From: Kribbella sp. NBC_00382
Lineage (GTDB): Bacteria > Actinomycetota > Actinomycetes > Propionibacteriales > Kribbellaceae
Direction of reading: 5' to 3'
NCBI RefSeq assembly: GCF_036067295.1
Contig: NZ_CP107954.1
Span: 8,184,001 to 8,248,000 of the forward strand
DNA: 64,000 bases
Below are positions 8,448 to 17,759 of the stretch, piece by piece. Positions within the stretch are counted from its first letter, which is position 1. Every line of letters begins with the position of its first letter. The position numbers and the translations under genes were made by a program. The notes below the pieces were generated by a model, which searched no databases, was not told the DNA's origin, and saw nothing but the letters and a program-made list of their open reading frames with translations.

Positions 8448-11400
8448 GGGTCGCTGAACGTTACTGGGTTGCCGGTGGAGTACGAGTAGGCGTTCAGGGT
8501 TTGCGGGTTGGCTATGTCGACCAGGGGGTCGACGCTGATGAAGCGGCCTAGCTTGCCGTCGTACTCTCGCGCGCCCAGGTGAGTCAGACCCGTTGACGGG
8601 TCGTCGACGCCGTTGACGAAGCCGTGGCTGTTGGGTTCCCAGGTTGGGGATGGGGTGCCGCGAGCATTGCCGAAGGGGTCCATGTAGCGGCGGGGGATGT
8701 CCGTGGTCGAGCCGTCTACCGAGACAGTCGAGGTGCCTTGCGGGTCGGACATCAGGTATTCGACCGTCACGGCGTCGTTGCGCATGGCGACGGTTTTGCC
8801 GTTGAAGTCGTAGTACCTCGTTGACTTCACCTTGTCGGTTGCCCTGTCCCACCGGACTTCGGCCGAGGCCAGATAGAGCGTCGAGCCCTTCGGGTCGTGA
8901 CGGATCAGGCGGCTGCCTTCTGCGTCATAGATGAAGCCTGTGTCGCCGGCAGGGCCGGATACCGAGGAGAGGTGCCCCTCGGCGTCCCAGGCGAGGATGT
9001 CGGTGTCGCCGCCGACGGTCCGGGACGACAGGTTGCCCGTCGCGTCGTAGGCGTAGTTGTCGACCGACGTACCGGCCGGGCCGGCGCCGTTGACCGCGGT
9101 GACCGCGTGCGGTCGCGCAGCCGTCGCGGCGGGGTAGGTGTAGGTGGATGTGGTGTCGCCGGCTGCCTTGTGGTCCACAAGACTCGTGCGGTTGCCGGAC
9201 TTGTCGTAGTTGTAGGACTGCCAGTACGGCGCCGGCCCACCGAGGGTGGAAGCGGAACGCGTAGCGGCACAGGTCCCCGCAGGCGTCCAGGCTTCCGTCG
9301 TACGGCGGAGGTAGTCGTTCGCATAGCACTGCCGGTCCACGGTGGCGCCCATGGTGTGCGTCACCGAGGTGACATTGGAGGCGTCGTCGTAGGTGTAGTT
9401 GAAGGTGTCGTCGGCCGCGACGATCGTGCTTCGGTCGACATCCATCTTGGCCAGCCGGCGGGTGCCCTGCTCATATTCGAAGGACTGGTAGATCGACTTC
9501 TCCGAAGCCTGCCCCATCCGGTACTGCAGCGGGTCGCCGTACTCGCCGTACTTCGTCCCCGCCACGTACGACTGCCAGCCACCGATACCGTCGGCGTTCC
9601 CGAAGGCGTCGTACTCCATCGTGATCGTCTCGTCCGGGAGACCTGGAGTACTGGGCAGCTTGGCCTTGTTGACGCTGCCGTCCGGGTTGTACGTCGTCGT
9701 TGCGGTGTACGTCCCGGCGAGCTTGCCCTCAGACGCCGGGATCGTGACGCTGGTACCGACCGGGCGGTCAAGGAGGTCGTAGCCGGTGATGGCGTTGACA
9801 TAGCTGTTGCCATCGACAACGCGGGTCGACGAGGTCAGCAGCCCCTTGCCGAGCGTGTCGTAGACCCATGACGCGAGCACGGTACCGGTCGCCGAACCAC
9901 TGCGAGCCGCCGTCTTGCGATCCAGTTCGTCGTACGAGTAGAAGATCGACTGGTTCCGCGCGTCCTTGGTGGACACCAGCCGGTCGGCTTTGTCGTACGT
10001 CGAAGTCGTGGTGCCCTTGTCCGGATCGGCCGACGAGATCTGCCGGCCCCGGATGTCATACCCGTACCGCCAAACGCTTCCCGCGGCGTTGGTGACCGTG
10101 TCGAGCTGGTCGTCCGGCGTGTAGGTGTACTTCGTCGAATCGAAGTCCCCACCCGCGGCGACACCGTGGTACTGCCGTAGCTCACTCACCTTGCCGCGGG
10201 CATCGAAGAGCTGCATGCTCGTCGTGCCGCCGGTCGGCGGAATGACAGCGGTCGCATTGCCGCCGTAGATCGTCTGCGTCCGCGACTGCTCGTGCCCCTG
10301 AACATTGAAGACCGAGAGCACCGGACGGCTCGCACCGTCGTAGGTGTTCACCGTCTGCGCGGGCAAGTTCGGCTCGTTCGCGTCGAACAAGGTGTTCGTC
10401 GGCGCCGACTTGTCGTCGTAGTACGCGCCCGTAGTGGTCGCGACGTTGCCGTAGTAGTCGTACGTCGTGTCCGCCAGGACCCTGCCGACCCCGGTCGCAG
10501 CCGGCGTCTGCACCTGACGCTGCCTCAGGAGTCCGTCGAAGAGCGTCCTGCTGATCTTGTACGTCCCATCCGGCAGCAGTTCCTGCGTGGCAACGACATT
10601 CGGCGCCGTCTTCGACAGGAGGTAGCTGAAGGTCATCGAGGCAGTCGCGTTACCGGCCTTGGACCGGTTCGGCAGCCAGACCCCGGTCAGCCGCCCGAAG
10701 GCGTCGTACGTCAGGTCGGTACGCCGCCCGTTCGGATCGACCTCCGCCACTGTCGAACCCCACGCGGGGTTGATGATCGTCGAGCTGACATAGCCCTTCG
10801 CATCTTCGACCGCGCGGCCGGTGACCGGTCCACCGGTGGCCGGCGTGTAGGTCACCGCGCTCGTCTTGCGCCCCAGACCGTCGTAGGTCTCCTTGACCCG
10901 GCCAAGGCTGTCGTACGTCGTCCGCGACCGCTCTTCGTACTGCGGCCCGTTGGACCAGCCGCTCATCGTCTCGACCTTGGTGACGAGGCCGTCGACGGGA
11001 GCCTCGTTGAGATCCGTGTGACCGTCGAAGTACGAGCGCTCGTCCGAGATCACCTGGGCGGGCCGGTTCGGGGTCGCGCTACAACCGACCGATACCTTCT
11101 CCTCCCGGCTGACCGCGCTCAGAATCTGCGCCGCCTCGTTGCGGTTGTAGGTGAAGCGGGTGCAGCGATCGTCGGCCGTGGTGGCGATGTCGCCGAGGTC
11201 GTCGACCGAGATCGGCATCCCGAGGTCGTCGAATTCGGTCGCCGTGCCGACCGTCCGGTACGTCCCGCTGCTCAGCCGGGTCCGGACGAAGGTCGACTTC
11301 GTCTGCAGCAGGGTCGAGACCGCACCGTCGTCAGCTGCGGTCTGCTTGGTCCAGGGCGTACTGATCGTGCCGCTGACCTCCGGACCACCGGCACCGCTGT

Positions 11401-13888
11401 AGGTGATCTGTTCGCGGACGAAGCCGTTCAGCCGAGGCGCGTCGACAATGGCGTCGCCCTGGCTGTCGGTGACGCTGGCCGACTTCTTGGTGGTGCCAGC
11501 CTTGTTGAGGTAGTCACCGTGCATCCCGCGGAAGTAGGTGTACTGGGACCGGGTCCGGTCGTTGACCGGGCCGGTCTCCACATTGACCTTCGAGTAGCCT
11601 CGCCAATCACCCCAGCTGCGGTAGGCGAGCACAGTGAGCTCGTTGTCGTCGAAGTGCCACGCGGGAGTGCCCAAGTATTCGTAGAAGGTGCCCTGATCCG
11701 GTCCGTCCGTACTGGCGTCGTCCACGACGACGCTGGTCACCACGTACTTGTTGAACCAGTGCAGCGTCGGCGCCGCGCCGCCCTCGATCGTCCAGTAGAC
11801 GGGGAAACATCGCCTGGTATTGGTCGGCGCATCCTCGACACCTGGCTTCGATGTCGGCGTGCAATCCGGAGCGCTGTAGTTGACGTTGGTGATCTGCCCG
11901 GACTCCGACGCGATCGAGGCGACCCGCCACTTGTTCATGGCCGGGGCCGCGTCACCGATCGCGTCCACGCGATTCGGCTTGTTGATTCCCACGAAGGTGA
12001 CTGACGGGTTGGTCAGAGTTCCACCGGACCGCCCTTGGTGGGTGATCGTCCGCAGGAACAGCGAAGGATCAGTGGTGTCGCCTGTCGGCGGGTAGTCCTG
12101 GGTCAGGGTCCAGGTGTCGACCGGCAACCAGCCGCTGCCGTTCAGCGTCTCGGTGTTTACCTTCGCCAGTCGCTTACGGCTGAAGAAGGACGGTGAGGTG
12201 CGGTTGGGACAAGATGTCGAGGAAGTACAGAGCTGGTCGAACGGTACGTCCGGCCAGTACGCCGCGTTGGCCGCGGTCAGCTGGGCGGGCGCACAGGTGA
12301 TCGCTCCGCTCGGGATACAACGCTCCGCGACCTCGAACCAGGCACGGGCCGTCCCGTTCTTCGTCGTCTCGGTCGCGGTCACCTTGCCGTAGTCGATGAT
12401 CCAGGGATAGCTGGCCCGCTGGTAGAGCGATACTCCGGTGTTGTTGTTGCGGCCGTAGTAGTTGTTCTCCTGGATGTACCGGTACGTCATCAGGTTGCCG
12501 TGGACATCGACCACCCGGTCGACGTTCCACCGCCAGGCCTGCTGGCAGTACGACGCGGCGAAGGTGGCCGCATTGCACGGCTCGCCGGTCTGGTTGCCGA
12601 AGACCGGCACGGAGTTGACCGAGTCGGTCCGATCCGTCCCGGAGATGGTCACGTTGCTGCCGAAGTAGTACTGGGTTCCGTCGGAGGTGGTGAGCACCCA
12701 GTACTCACCTGCGCGAGCGCCGTTGTGGTTGCCCGCGGAATACACCCGCTGGATCCGTGATCCGTCGTCGTTGCGCAGCTTGAACGTGTCGGCCGTGATC
12801 TTGACGAGCTCACCGGAGTGGCCGCCGAGCGACAGCACCGCGTTGTCGGTCTTCCAGCACAGGTCGCCGGTCTTGACCGTCGTGTTGCTGTTCTTCATGT
12901 CGTCCGCGCAGGACACGTACTTGCGCTCGATGAAGCCAGGCTCGAGCGTCTGTCCCTGACCGACCCAGGACGTCTGGTTGTTGCTTGAGGCAACCTGCCC
13001 GTCGACCGAGCCGGAGCTGTAGCCGATCGACAGCTCCGGTCGCGGTCCCGCTGTGCCCGGAGGTACCCGCAGCGGGTAGTTCCAGGTGAAGTCGCCGGTC
13101 TGGGTGCCTACGTTCCAGCCGGAGGACGCGGAAAGCGGGGTCGCCGCATACGATCCGGTCGACCCGGAGGCGCCCGCCGCGACGGCCAGCGTGGTGAAGG
13201 AAGCGGTCGCCGCCTTCGCGGCAGCTCCCTGAGCCGGTACGGCGGGAAGGTCGAGCTCCGCCGATACGGTCTGCTTCTGGCTGTCGTTGCCGGCGCCCGG
13301 CAGTACTCGCTTCTCGCTGCATGCGCCACCGGCGCTGCAGGTCAGCTCGACGATGCGCAGCCGGCTGGCCCAGTTGCCACCGAAGGCCGAGGCGAACTTC
13401 GAGTAGTCGACGCGCACCAACGCCTTGGCAGCGGTCTTCTGCGGATCGGTCCGGGCCAGTCGGAGGACGACGCCTTCGACGCCCAGACGGGCGCCGTCGG
13501 CCTGGCTCAGCACGTCGACCTTGATCGACGGCGGGGTGGTTGCCGTCTTCGTAGTACCGGCTGCGACAGTCGTCACGGAGATCGGCGAGGCAGCCTTCTT
13601 GCCGACTGCTGACTGTCCGACCGCCGTACCGGTGACCGAACTCGACGCTGCCGGCCACTCCGGCAGCGGCTGGGGTTTCGACGCCTCGACCGACTGCTCG
13701 GCGGCACGATTCGTCGACGGCTTCGCCTGGAAGTCCTTGCCAGGTGTCGGTTTCTCCTGTTTGACGGCCGGGGCCGGCCGCGGCTTCGTCTTCGCCTCGG
13801 CCTCGGGGACATAGGTCCCCACTCCGGCGATCAGACTGACGCCGAGCAGAGTGACCAGGGCAGCCCTGGCGGATCGCAAGCTGCGCAT
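8438..13888 (-). CDS. RHS/YD-repeat protein 2, shell and RHS core (frameshifted before the toxin)
   Basis: About 1816 residues from ATG at 13888, chosen over an ATG 24 bases upstream because GAGGAC lies at normal spacing and the next residues match RHS1. It has a signal peptide (MRSLRSARAALVTLLGVSL...), a Lys/Pro linker, an SpvB-like N-terminal region (ending near NYPLRVPPGTAGPRPELSIG), then many YD repeats of the YDxxGR/LTSxxD type, and the RHS core motif (DPxGNARG, GLTHLGAREYDGKLGRF, DPLVD, LNAYSYSTGNPVTFSDP). The frame stops at 8438, two codons after SDP. A -1 shift on the CCC run at 8448-8450 restores the canonical SDPDG and joins the Hint-toxin region. It lies 20 bp after LamG2 and is a paralogue of RHS1. 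Confidence 0.9.
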   Translation of the reverse strand: MRSLRSARAALVTLLGVSLIAGVGTYVPEAEAKTKPRPAPAVKQEKPTPGKDFQAKPSTNRAAEQSVEASKPQPLPEWPAASSSVTGTAVGQSAVGKKAASPISVTTVAAGTTKTATTPPSIKVDVLSQADGARLGVEGVVLRLARTDPQKTAAKALVRVDYSKFASAFGGNWASRLRIVELTCSAGGACSEKRVLPGAGNDSQKQTVSAELDLPAVPAQGAAAKAATASFTTLAVAAGASGSTGSYAATPLSASSGWNVGTQTGDFTWNYPLRVPPGTAGPRPELSIGYSSGSVDGQVASSNNQTSWVGQGQTLEPGFIERKYVSCADDMKNSNTTVKTGDLCWKTDNAVLSLGGHSGELVKITADTFKLRNDDGSRIQRVYSAGNHNGARAGEYWVLTTSDGTQYYFGSNVTISGTDRTDSVNSVPVFGNQTGEPCNAATFAASYCQQAWRWNVDRVVDVHGNLMTYRYIQENNYYGRNNNTGVSLYQRASYPWIIDYGKVTATETTKNGTARAWFEVAERCIPSGAITCAPAQLTAANAAYWPDVPFDQLCTSSTSCPNRTSPSFFSRKRLAKVNTETLNGSGWLPVDTWTLTQDYPPTGDTTDPSLFLRTITHQGRSGGTLTNPSVTFVGINKPNRVDAIGDAAPAMNKWRVASIASESGQITNVNYSAPDCTPTSKPGVEDAPTNTRRCFPVYWTIEGGAAPTLHWFNKYVVTSVVVDDASTDGPDQGTFYEYLGTPAWHFDDNELTVLAYRSWGDWRGYSKVNVETGPVNDRTRSQYTYFRGMHGDYLNKAGTTKKSASVTDSQGDAIVDAPRLNGFVREQITYSGAGGPEVSGTISTPWTKQTAADDGAVSTLLQTKSTFVRTRLSSGTYRTVGTATEFDDLGMPISVDDLGDIATTADDRCTRFTYNRNEAAQILSAVSREEKVSVGCSATPNRPAQVISDERSYFDGHTDLNEAPVDGLVTKVETMSGWSNGPQYEERSRTTYDSLGRVKETYDGLGRKTSAVTYTPATGGPVTGRAVEDAKGYVSSTIINPAWGSTVAEVDPNGRRTDLTYDAFGRLTGVWLPNRSKAGNATASMTFSYLLSKTAPNVVATQELLPDGTYKISRTLFDGLLRQRQVQTPAATGVGRVLADTTYDYYGNVATTTGAYYDDKSAPTNTLFDANEPNLPAQTVNTYDGASRPVLSVFNVQGHEQSRTQTIYGGNATAVIPPTGGTTSMQLFDARGKVSELRQYHGVAAGGDFDSTKYTYTPDDQLDTVTNAAGSVWRYGYDIRGRQISSADPDKGTTTSTYDKADRLVSTKDARNQSIFYSYDELDRKTAARSGSATGTVLASWVYDTLGKGLLTSSTRVVDGNSYVNAITGYDLLDRPVGTSVTIPASEGKLAGTYTATTTYNPDGSVNKAKLPSTPGLPDETITMEYDAFGNADGIGGWQSYVAGTKYGEYGDPLQYRMGQASEKSIYQSFEYEQGTRRLAKMDVDRSTIVAADDTFNYTYDDASNVTSVTHTMGATVDRQCYANDYLRRTTEAWTPAGTCAATRSASTLGGPAPYWQSYNYDKSGNRTSLVDHKAAGDTTSTYTYPAATAARPHAVTAVNGAGPAGTSVDNYAYDATGNLSSRTVGGDTDILAWDAEGHLSSVSGPAGDTGFIYDAEGSRLIRHDPKGSTLYLASAEVRWDRATDKVKSTRYYDFNGKTVAMRNDAVTVEYLMSDPQGTSTVSVDGSTTDIPRRYMDPFGNARGTPSPTWEPNSHGFVNGVDDPSTGLTHLGAREYDGKLGRFISVDPLVDIANPQTLNAYSYSTGNPVTFSDPTV

Positions 13889-13908
13889 AGTGTGACGTCC
13901 TCGGGATC

Positions 13909-16722
13909 TCACGGTGCCTCAACGGAGTCTTGATCGATCGTGTTGTCGTCGACCGGTCCGGGATAGATCCGGACGTCGTCGACCTTCCCGTTCAGGAAGT
14001 AGTTCTGGGCGCCGTTGACCAAGGCGGAGCCCACCCGGAACTGTCCGGTGCCGTCGGGGGCGGGCTTGATCCCTGGCAGCAGAGAGATCAGCGCGCCGCC
14101 CGCCCCGGTCTTCAGCGGCGGAGTCACATCGTCCCCGTCGACGAGCAGGCTGAGCTCCCGGCTGGCCGAGTCGTACATACCGGTGAGATAGATCCAGCTA
14201 CCCGGCAGGTAGGTGGCAGGCGCGGAGACGATCGTGATCTGTCCTGTGCTGTTCGGGTCGGGGATGGAGAACGACCAGCTGGCCTTGGGCTCGCCGGGGT
14301 CGGTCAGATCCATGCTCTGCAGTCCGAGCGTGAAGCCACCGGATCCCGCCCGGTCCTCGCTGACCGCGACCTGCCGCGTTGTCTTGGCCCCGATCGCGAC
14401 CCGTGCGCTCACGGTGAAGCTCCGGCTGGTGTCCACGATGTCGGATGCCGTCGAGGCCATCGACGTATTGCCGGCCAGCCCGACCGCGTAGTCGGCGACA
14501 GGCAGGTCTTCGTCCTCGAACCAGCGGTCGCCGTGGTCCCACTGTCCCGTGCCGAGCTGGAACTCGTGGCGTTTTCCACTGCTGTCGCCCAGGATCGTTC
14601 CAGTTCCCTCATTCATGTACCAGCGGCCGTTGGTGATTCCGGTCGCCACTTTGATGCGTTCCTCGCCGTACTTGACGCTGCGGTTTCCGGCGCGGTCGAA
14701 GCTCCAGGCGCGGATCACCAGCGGTCCCGGCTGCCGGGGAGTGAAGGTGAAGGTCCCCGGGGAGACCGCGACGACCTCGCTGGTCGGCTCTTCGGTGTCG
14801 ATCGTGTACTTGAAGTAGTTGGTGTCCGCCCGGGTGCTCGACAGGCTGACGGTGACCGGCTGGTTGAGCGGGAAGATCGTCGAGTCCGAACCCGCGACCG
14901 TGACGGTCGGTATCGGTGGCTCGGTGGTGTCGATGTAGAAGTAGCACATCGGTGACCAGGCCGAGTAGTCGTGCCCGTCCCATACCCGCGCCCGCCAGCC
15001 GGTGAGATTGTTCGGACTGAGCATGGTGACCTGAGCCTGTGGCGTGAACACGACCGCGGTGCCGACCGCCTTCGTCAGGCTGGTGCCCCGCCATCTGGGC
15101 GCGTCCGTGTTGTTGGTCCAGAACTCGAACCCGACCGAGGTCGCATCCCCGGTGTCGGGGTCCTGAACGACGACCTGAGGGACCGGATTGCGCTCGTTAA
15201 CCCTCGGCGCGGCCGTGTTCGGCGCGCACCCCATGGCCGGATTCTTCGTCGCCATGCTCTTGACGGCGGGGATGTGGTTGTACTTGACCGAGATCTTCGC
15301 GTCGGTGCTGAACCGCTTCCAGGCCAGGGGGTCCGTCTCGCTGGCGCGCAAACCGAGGTGAAGCCAACCACTACCTGCGGCAGCCTGTTCGGTGACGGCG
15401 GTCAGAATGTTGAACTCGAGCAATTTGCCGCCCGGCGAACAGTTGCCACCGCTCCATCCGGCGGCGTCGACCACAGAGCTGAGGTGCTTCAGCCAGACGT
15501 TCGAGCCGGAGCCGTTGTTCCAGTTGATCGTGGTGCTGATGGCTGCGACCTTCCACGCCTGGACCTCGCGTTTTTCGCAGCTTGCGGACCAAGTCTCGAA
15601 GGCTCCGAGCTGGGCTTCGATGACATGGGCGCCCTGCAGGCCGGCGATGGTGAACTTGTAGATCAGGCGCTTGCGGGTCGGCGGACTGAAGTTCTGGTAG
15701 CCGACGCCCTCAGTGCCGGTCCAGTTCCAGTAGGAGTTCGCCGGGTACGCGCCGTCGATCATGGCCCGGCCCTGCTGCGAGCCGAACGCCGGATCGATGT
15801 GCAGCGGGTACTTCGCCGCGGGGTCGTTCAGCAGGGAGGCGGGCGGGCTGATCTTCAGCGAGTCGTGGTCGACCTCGAGGGGAATCGGTACGAGCTTGTC
15901 ACCGTCGACCGGCGCCTCGGTACGGTCCTGGTCGGCCGGCGTCTGGATCTTGCCGCGCGAGTCCCACATCGCGGGCGGCGAACCGGTGAAGACGACCTTG
16001 CCCAGGCTGTCCTTGGCGAGGATCGCACCGCCGGGTACCTCAGTGACCTTCAGACCGGGGGCTTCCATCCCCAGGTCGAGACTCCGCAACTGCGGGAGGC
16101 GGGCGGCCTCCGGCGTCTTCACAATCAGTACTTCGCTGTAAGAGCTCCCCGACGCGGTGATCTTCAGATCGACATCTGGGAACACGTTCGGGTAGGTCAC
16201 GTTGTCGTCGGCAACGACCGGCTCCGGCAGGGAGCCCGGCCACTTGAGCTTCAGCTCGTGACCTTCGGACTTGACCGAGATCAGCGGGTCGGTGCCTCCG
16301 CCTGAGAAGCTCATCTCCAGCGAGGTCGCCTTCGGGCGGATGCGCCCGTCCGGACCGGTCGACAGCGTGGCGTCCAGATCGACCCATCGGCCGTCCTTCT
16401 TGGTCCGGACCGGCTCGTTCGACTGCTCGAGCGTGAAGGTGCCGTCCGGGTTGGCGAACGTCTGCTCGGTCTCCGTACGCTTACCCAACTGCTCGACCCG
16501 CTTGCCGGACGCCTTTGCGCGCGTGGTCGCGGTCTTGTCGTTGTCGGCAGCGGAGGCCGGCTTCGACGCGGCGACCGGCACAGGCGTAGCCGCCGCGGTC
16601 TCCTTCGGAGCGCCCGGGACAGCATTGAGCCATCCCACAACACCGACCGACAGCGCGCAGACCGCTGCTACCGCACGCCTCGTTACTGCTGTACTGCCCG
16701 CAGGCAGACCTCTCCTGGACAT
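13909..16722 (-). CDS. secreted LamG/DNRLRE-type protein, partner of RHS2
   Basis: 937 residues, a full-length paralogue of the 3737-6517 gene. N-terminal export signal (hydrophobic segment about 15-33), Ala/Lys-rich linker, the FANPDGTFTLEQSN block, VDLKITASGSSYSE, a DNRLRE-like region (YPLHIDPAFGSQQGRAM onward), central beta domains with WRARVWDGHDYSAWSP, and a C-terminal LamG jellyroll (about 690-930) ending in VDDVRIYPGPVDD. Start at 16722 follows GGTGGGG in the block it shares with the other copy. It is the first gene of the LamG2-RHS2-immunity operon. Function is not known; an extracellular beta-structured partner of the RHS protein is inferred. Confidence 0.88.
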   Translation of the reverse strand: MSRRGLPAGSTAVTRRAVAAVCALSVGVVGWLNAVPGAPKETAAATPVPVAASKPASAADNDKTATTRAKASGKRVEQLGKRTETEQTFANPDGTFTLEQSNEPVRTKKDGRWVDLDATLSTGPDGRIRPKATSLEMSFSGGGTDPLISVKSEGHELKLKWPGSLPEPVVADDNVTYPNVFPDVDLKITASGSSYSEVLIVKTPEAARLPQLRSLDLGMEAPGLKVTEVPGGAILAKDSLGKVVFTGSPPAMWDSRGKIQTPADQDRTEAPVDGDKLVPIPLEVDHDSLKISPPASLLNDPAAKYPLHIDPAFGSQQGRAMIDGAYPANSYWNWTGTEGVGYQNFSPPTRKRLIYKFTIAGLQGAHVIEAQLGAFETWSASCEKREVQAWKVAAISTTINWNNGSGSNVWLKHLSSVVDAAGWSGGNCSPGGKLLEFNILTAVTEQAAAGSGWLHLGLRASETDPLAWKRFSTDAKISVKYNHIPAVKSMATKNPAMGCAPNTAAPRVNERNPVPQVVVQDPDTGDATSVGFEFWTNNTDAPRWRGTSLTKAVGTAVVFTPQAQVTMLSPNNLTGWRARVWDGHDYSAWSPMCYFYIDTTEPPIPTVTVAGSDSTIFPLNQPVTVSLSSTRADTNYFKYTIDTEEPTSEVVAVSPGTFTFTPRQPGPLVIRAWSFDRAGNRSVKYGEERIKVATGITNGRWYMNEGTGTILGDSSGKRHEFQLGTGQWDHGDRWFEDEDLPVADYAVGLAGNTSMASTASDIVDTSRSFTVSARVAIGAKTTRQVAVSEDRAGSGGFTLGLQSMDLTDPGEPKASWSFSIPDPNSTGQITIVSAPATYLPGSWIYLTGMYDSASRELSLLVDGDDVTPPLKTGAGGALISLLPGIKPAPDGTGQFRVGSALVNGAQNYFLNGKVDDVRIYPGPVDDNTIDQDSVEAP

Positions 16723-16824
16723 CGCCCCACCGCTCTTCGACTCCCCCGAGCCACAGATGCGGTACGAACGCTAGGTGTCGCAGACAGTGACCACCAGGTA
16801 CAACCAGTGCAACTACCCATACAA
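16723..16824 (-). promoter_or_regulatory. conserved upstream control block of LamG-RHS operon 2
   Basis: Second copy of the leader and promoter-like elements described for 6519-6619: the near-identical leader at 16723-16769, and TTGTATGGGT plus GTTGTA (minus strand) within 16799-16824. It separates the operon from the peptide deformylase gene. The remaining bases to 16870 show nothing further. Confidence 0.5.
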
Positions 16825-16870
16825 GTCACAAGAACCTGACCGAACACCCCATGACCTCCATCACAGCAAC

Positions 16871-17596
16871 TCAGTCCAGGCGAAACCGAAGCGCCCGGGC
16901 CGCGCGAGTGGGCACCGGGTCGTTCCAGTTGTCGAGGTAGTTGTCGGTGGTCGACAGGGAGCGAGGCTCGAGTTTGTCGACGTAGACGGTGCCGTGGAGG
17001 TGGTCGGTTTCGTGTTGGACGATGCGGGCTTGCCAGCCTTCGAAGGTTTTGTGGTGGGGGTGGCCGGTGGGGTCGGTGTAGGTGGCTGCGACTTCGTAGT
17101 ACCGGTTAACCACGCCGGTGTAGCCGGGCATGCTGAGGCAGCCTTCGTAGAAGCCTCGGCGGGTGTGGCCGTGGGCTTGGTATGAGGGGTTGATGGCGGC
17201 GAAGAAGGCCAAGGGGTAGCGGTGGCGCGCTTCTGCTACCTCTTCGGAGACTGTTGCTGGGTCCTCCAGTACTGCGATGCGCACCGGTACGCCGATCTGC
17301 GGGGCGGCCAGGCCTACGCCGGGGGCGGCCAGCATGGTGCGGCGCATCAGGTCGATGAACTCGGTCAGGAGCTTGTCGTCGACCTGGCCGTCGAACGGTT
17401 CCGCCACCTGGCGTAGTACGGGATCCCCCAGGGACACGATCGGAGCGACACCGTCGCGGTGTTCCTCCACCAGCTTCGTGATCTGATCCTTGATGTCGTT
17501 CATAGGCGGGCGGCCAACTCCTGAGGCTGTCTGGACGGAACCGGCCAGCGGCAGGGTCGCCGTACCGGCGAGCAACGCACGCCTGGTGATACTCAC
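16871..17596 (-). CDS. peptide deformylase with an N-terminal Tat-type signal
   Basis: 241 residues. All three deformylase motifs are intact: GVGLAAPQIG (93-102), EGCLS (151-155, Cys153 as metal ligand) and QHETDHLHG (194-202, His195, Glu196, His199). Such enzymes remove the formyl group from nascent N-terminal Met in the cytoplasm. Here the start is GTG at 17596, five bases after GGAGG, and the first 26 residues (ITRRALLAGTATLPLAGS) look like a twin-arginine signal. A downstream ATG (residue 32) has a poorly placed AGGAG, so the longer form is favoured. No formyltransferase gene is adjacent. A secondary, exported or specialised deformylase is inferred. Confidence 0.88.
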   Translation of the reverse strand: MSITRRALLAGTATLPLAGSVQTASGVGRPPMNDIKDQITKLVEEHRDGVAPIVSLGDPVLRQVAEPFDGQVDDKLLTEFIDLMRRTMLAAPGVGLAAPQIGVPVRIAVLEDPATVSEEVAEARHRYPLAFFAAINPSYQAHGHTRRGFYEGCLSMPGYTGVVNRYYEVAATYTDPTGHPHHKTFEGWQARIVQHETDHLHGTVYVDKLEPRSLSTTDNYLDNWNDPVPTRAARALRFRLD

Positions 17597-17759
17597 ATGA
17601 CCCTCCGCTGTCGGTCTGCTCGGACGTCTATTGGATCAGATCCCCGACCGGCGGTGTATCTCAGTCCAAGATGGGCTGTGCATAACGTCTGGGGGTTTGT
17701 GGCGTTGGAGTGGTCGATACCTTGGGAGCCTGGGGATGGGTTAGGGATGGATGGTGCTC

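Noticed and set aside
10292..12004. 570-codon plus-strand open frame
   Set aside because: Antisense to RHS2; no motif, no ribosome site.
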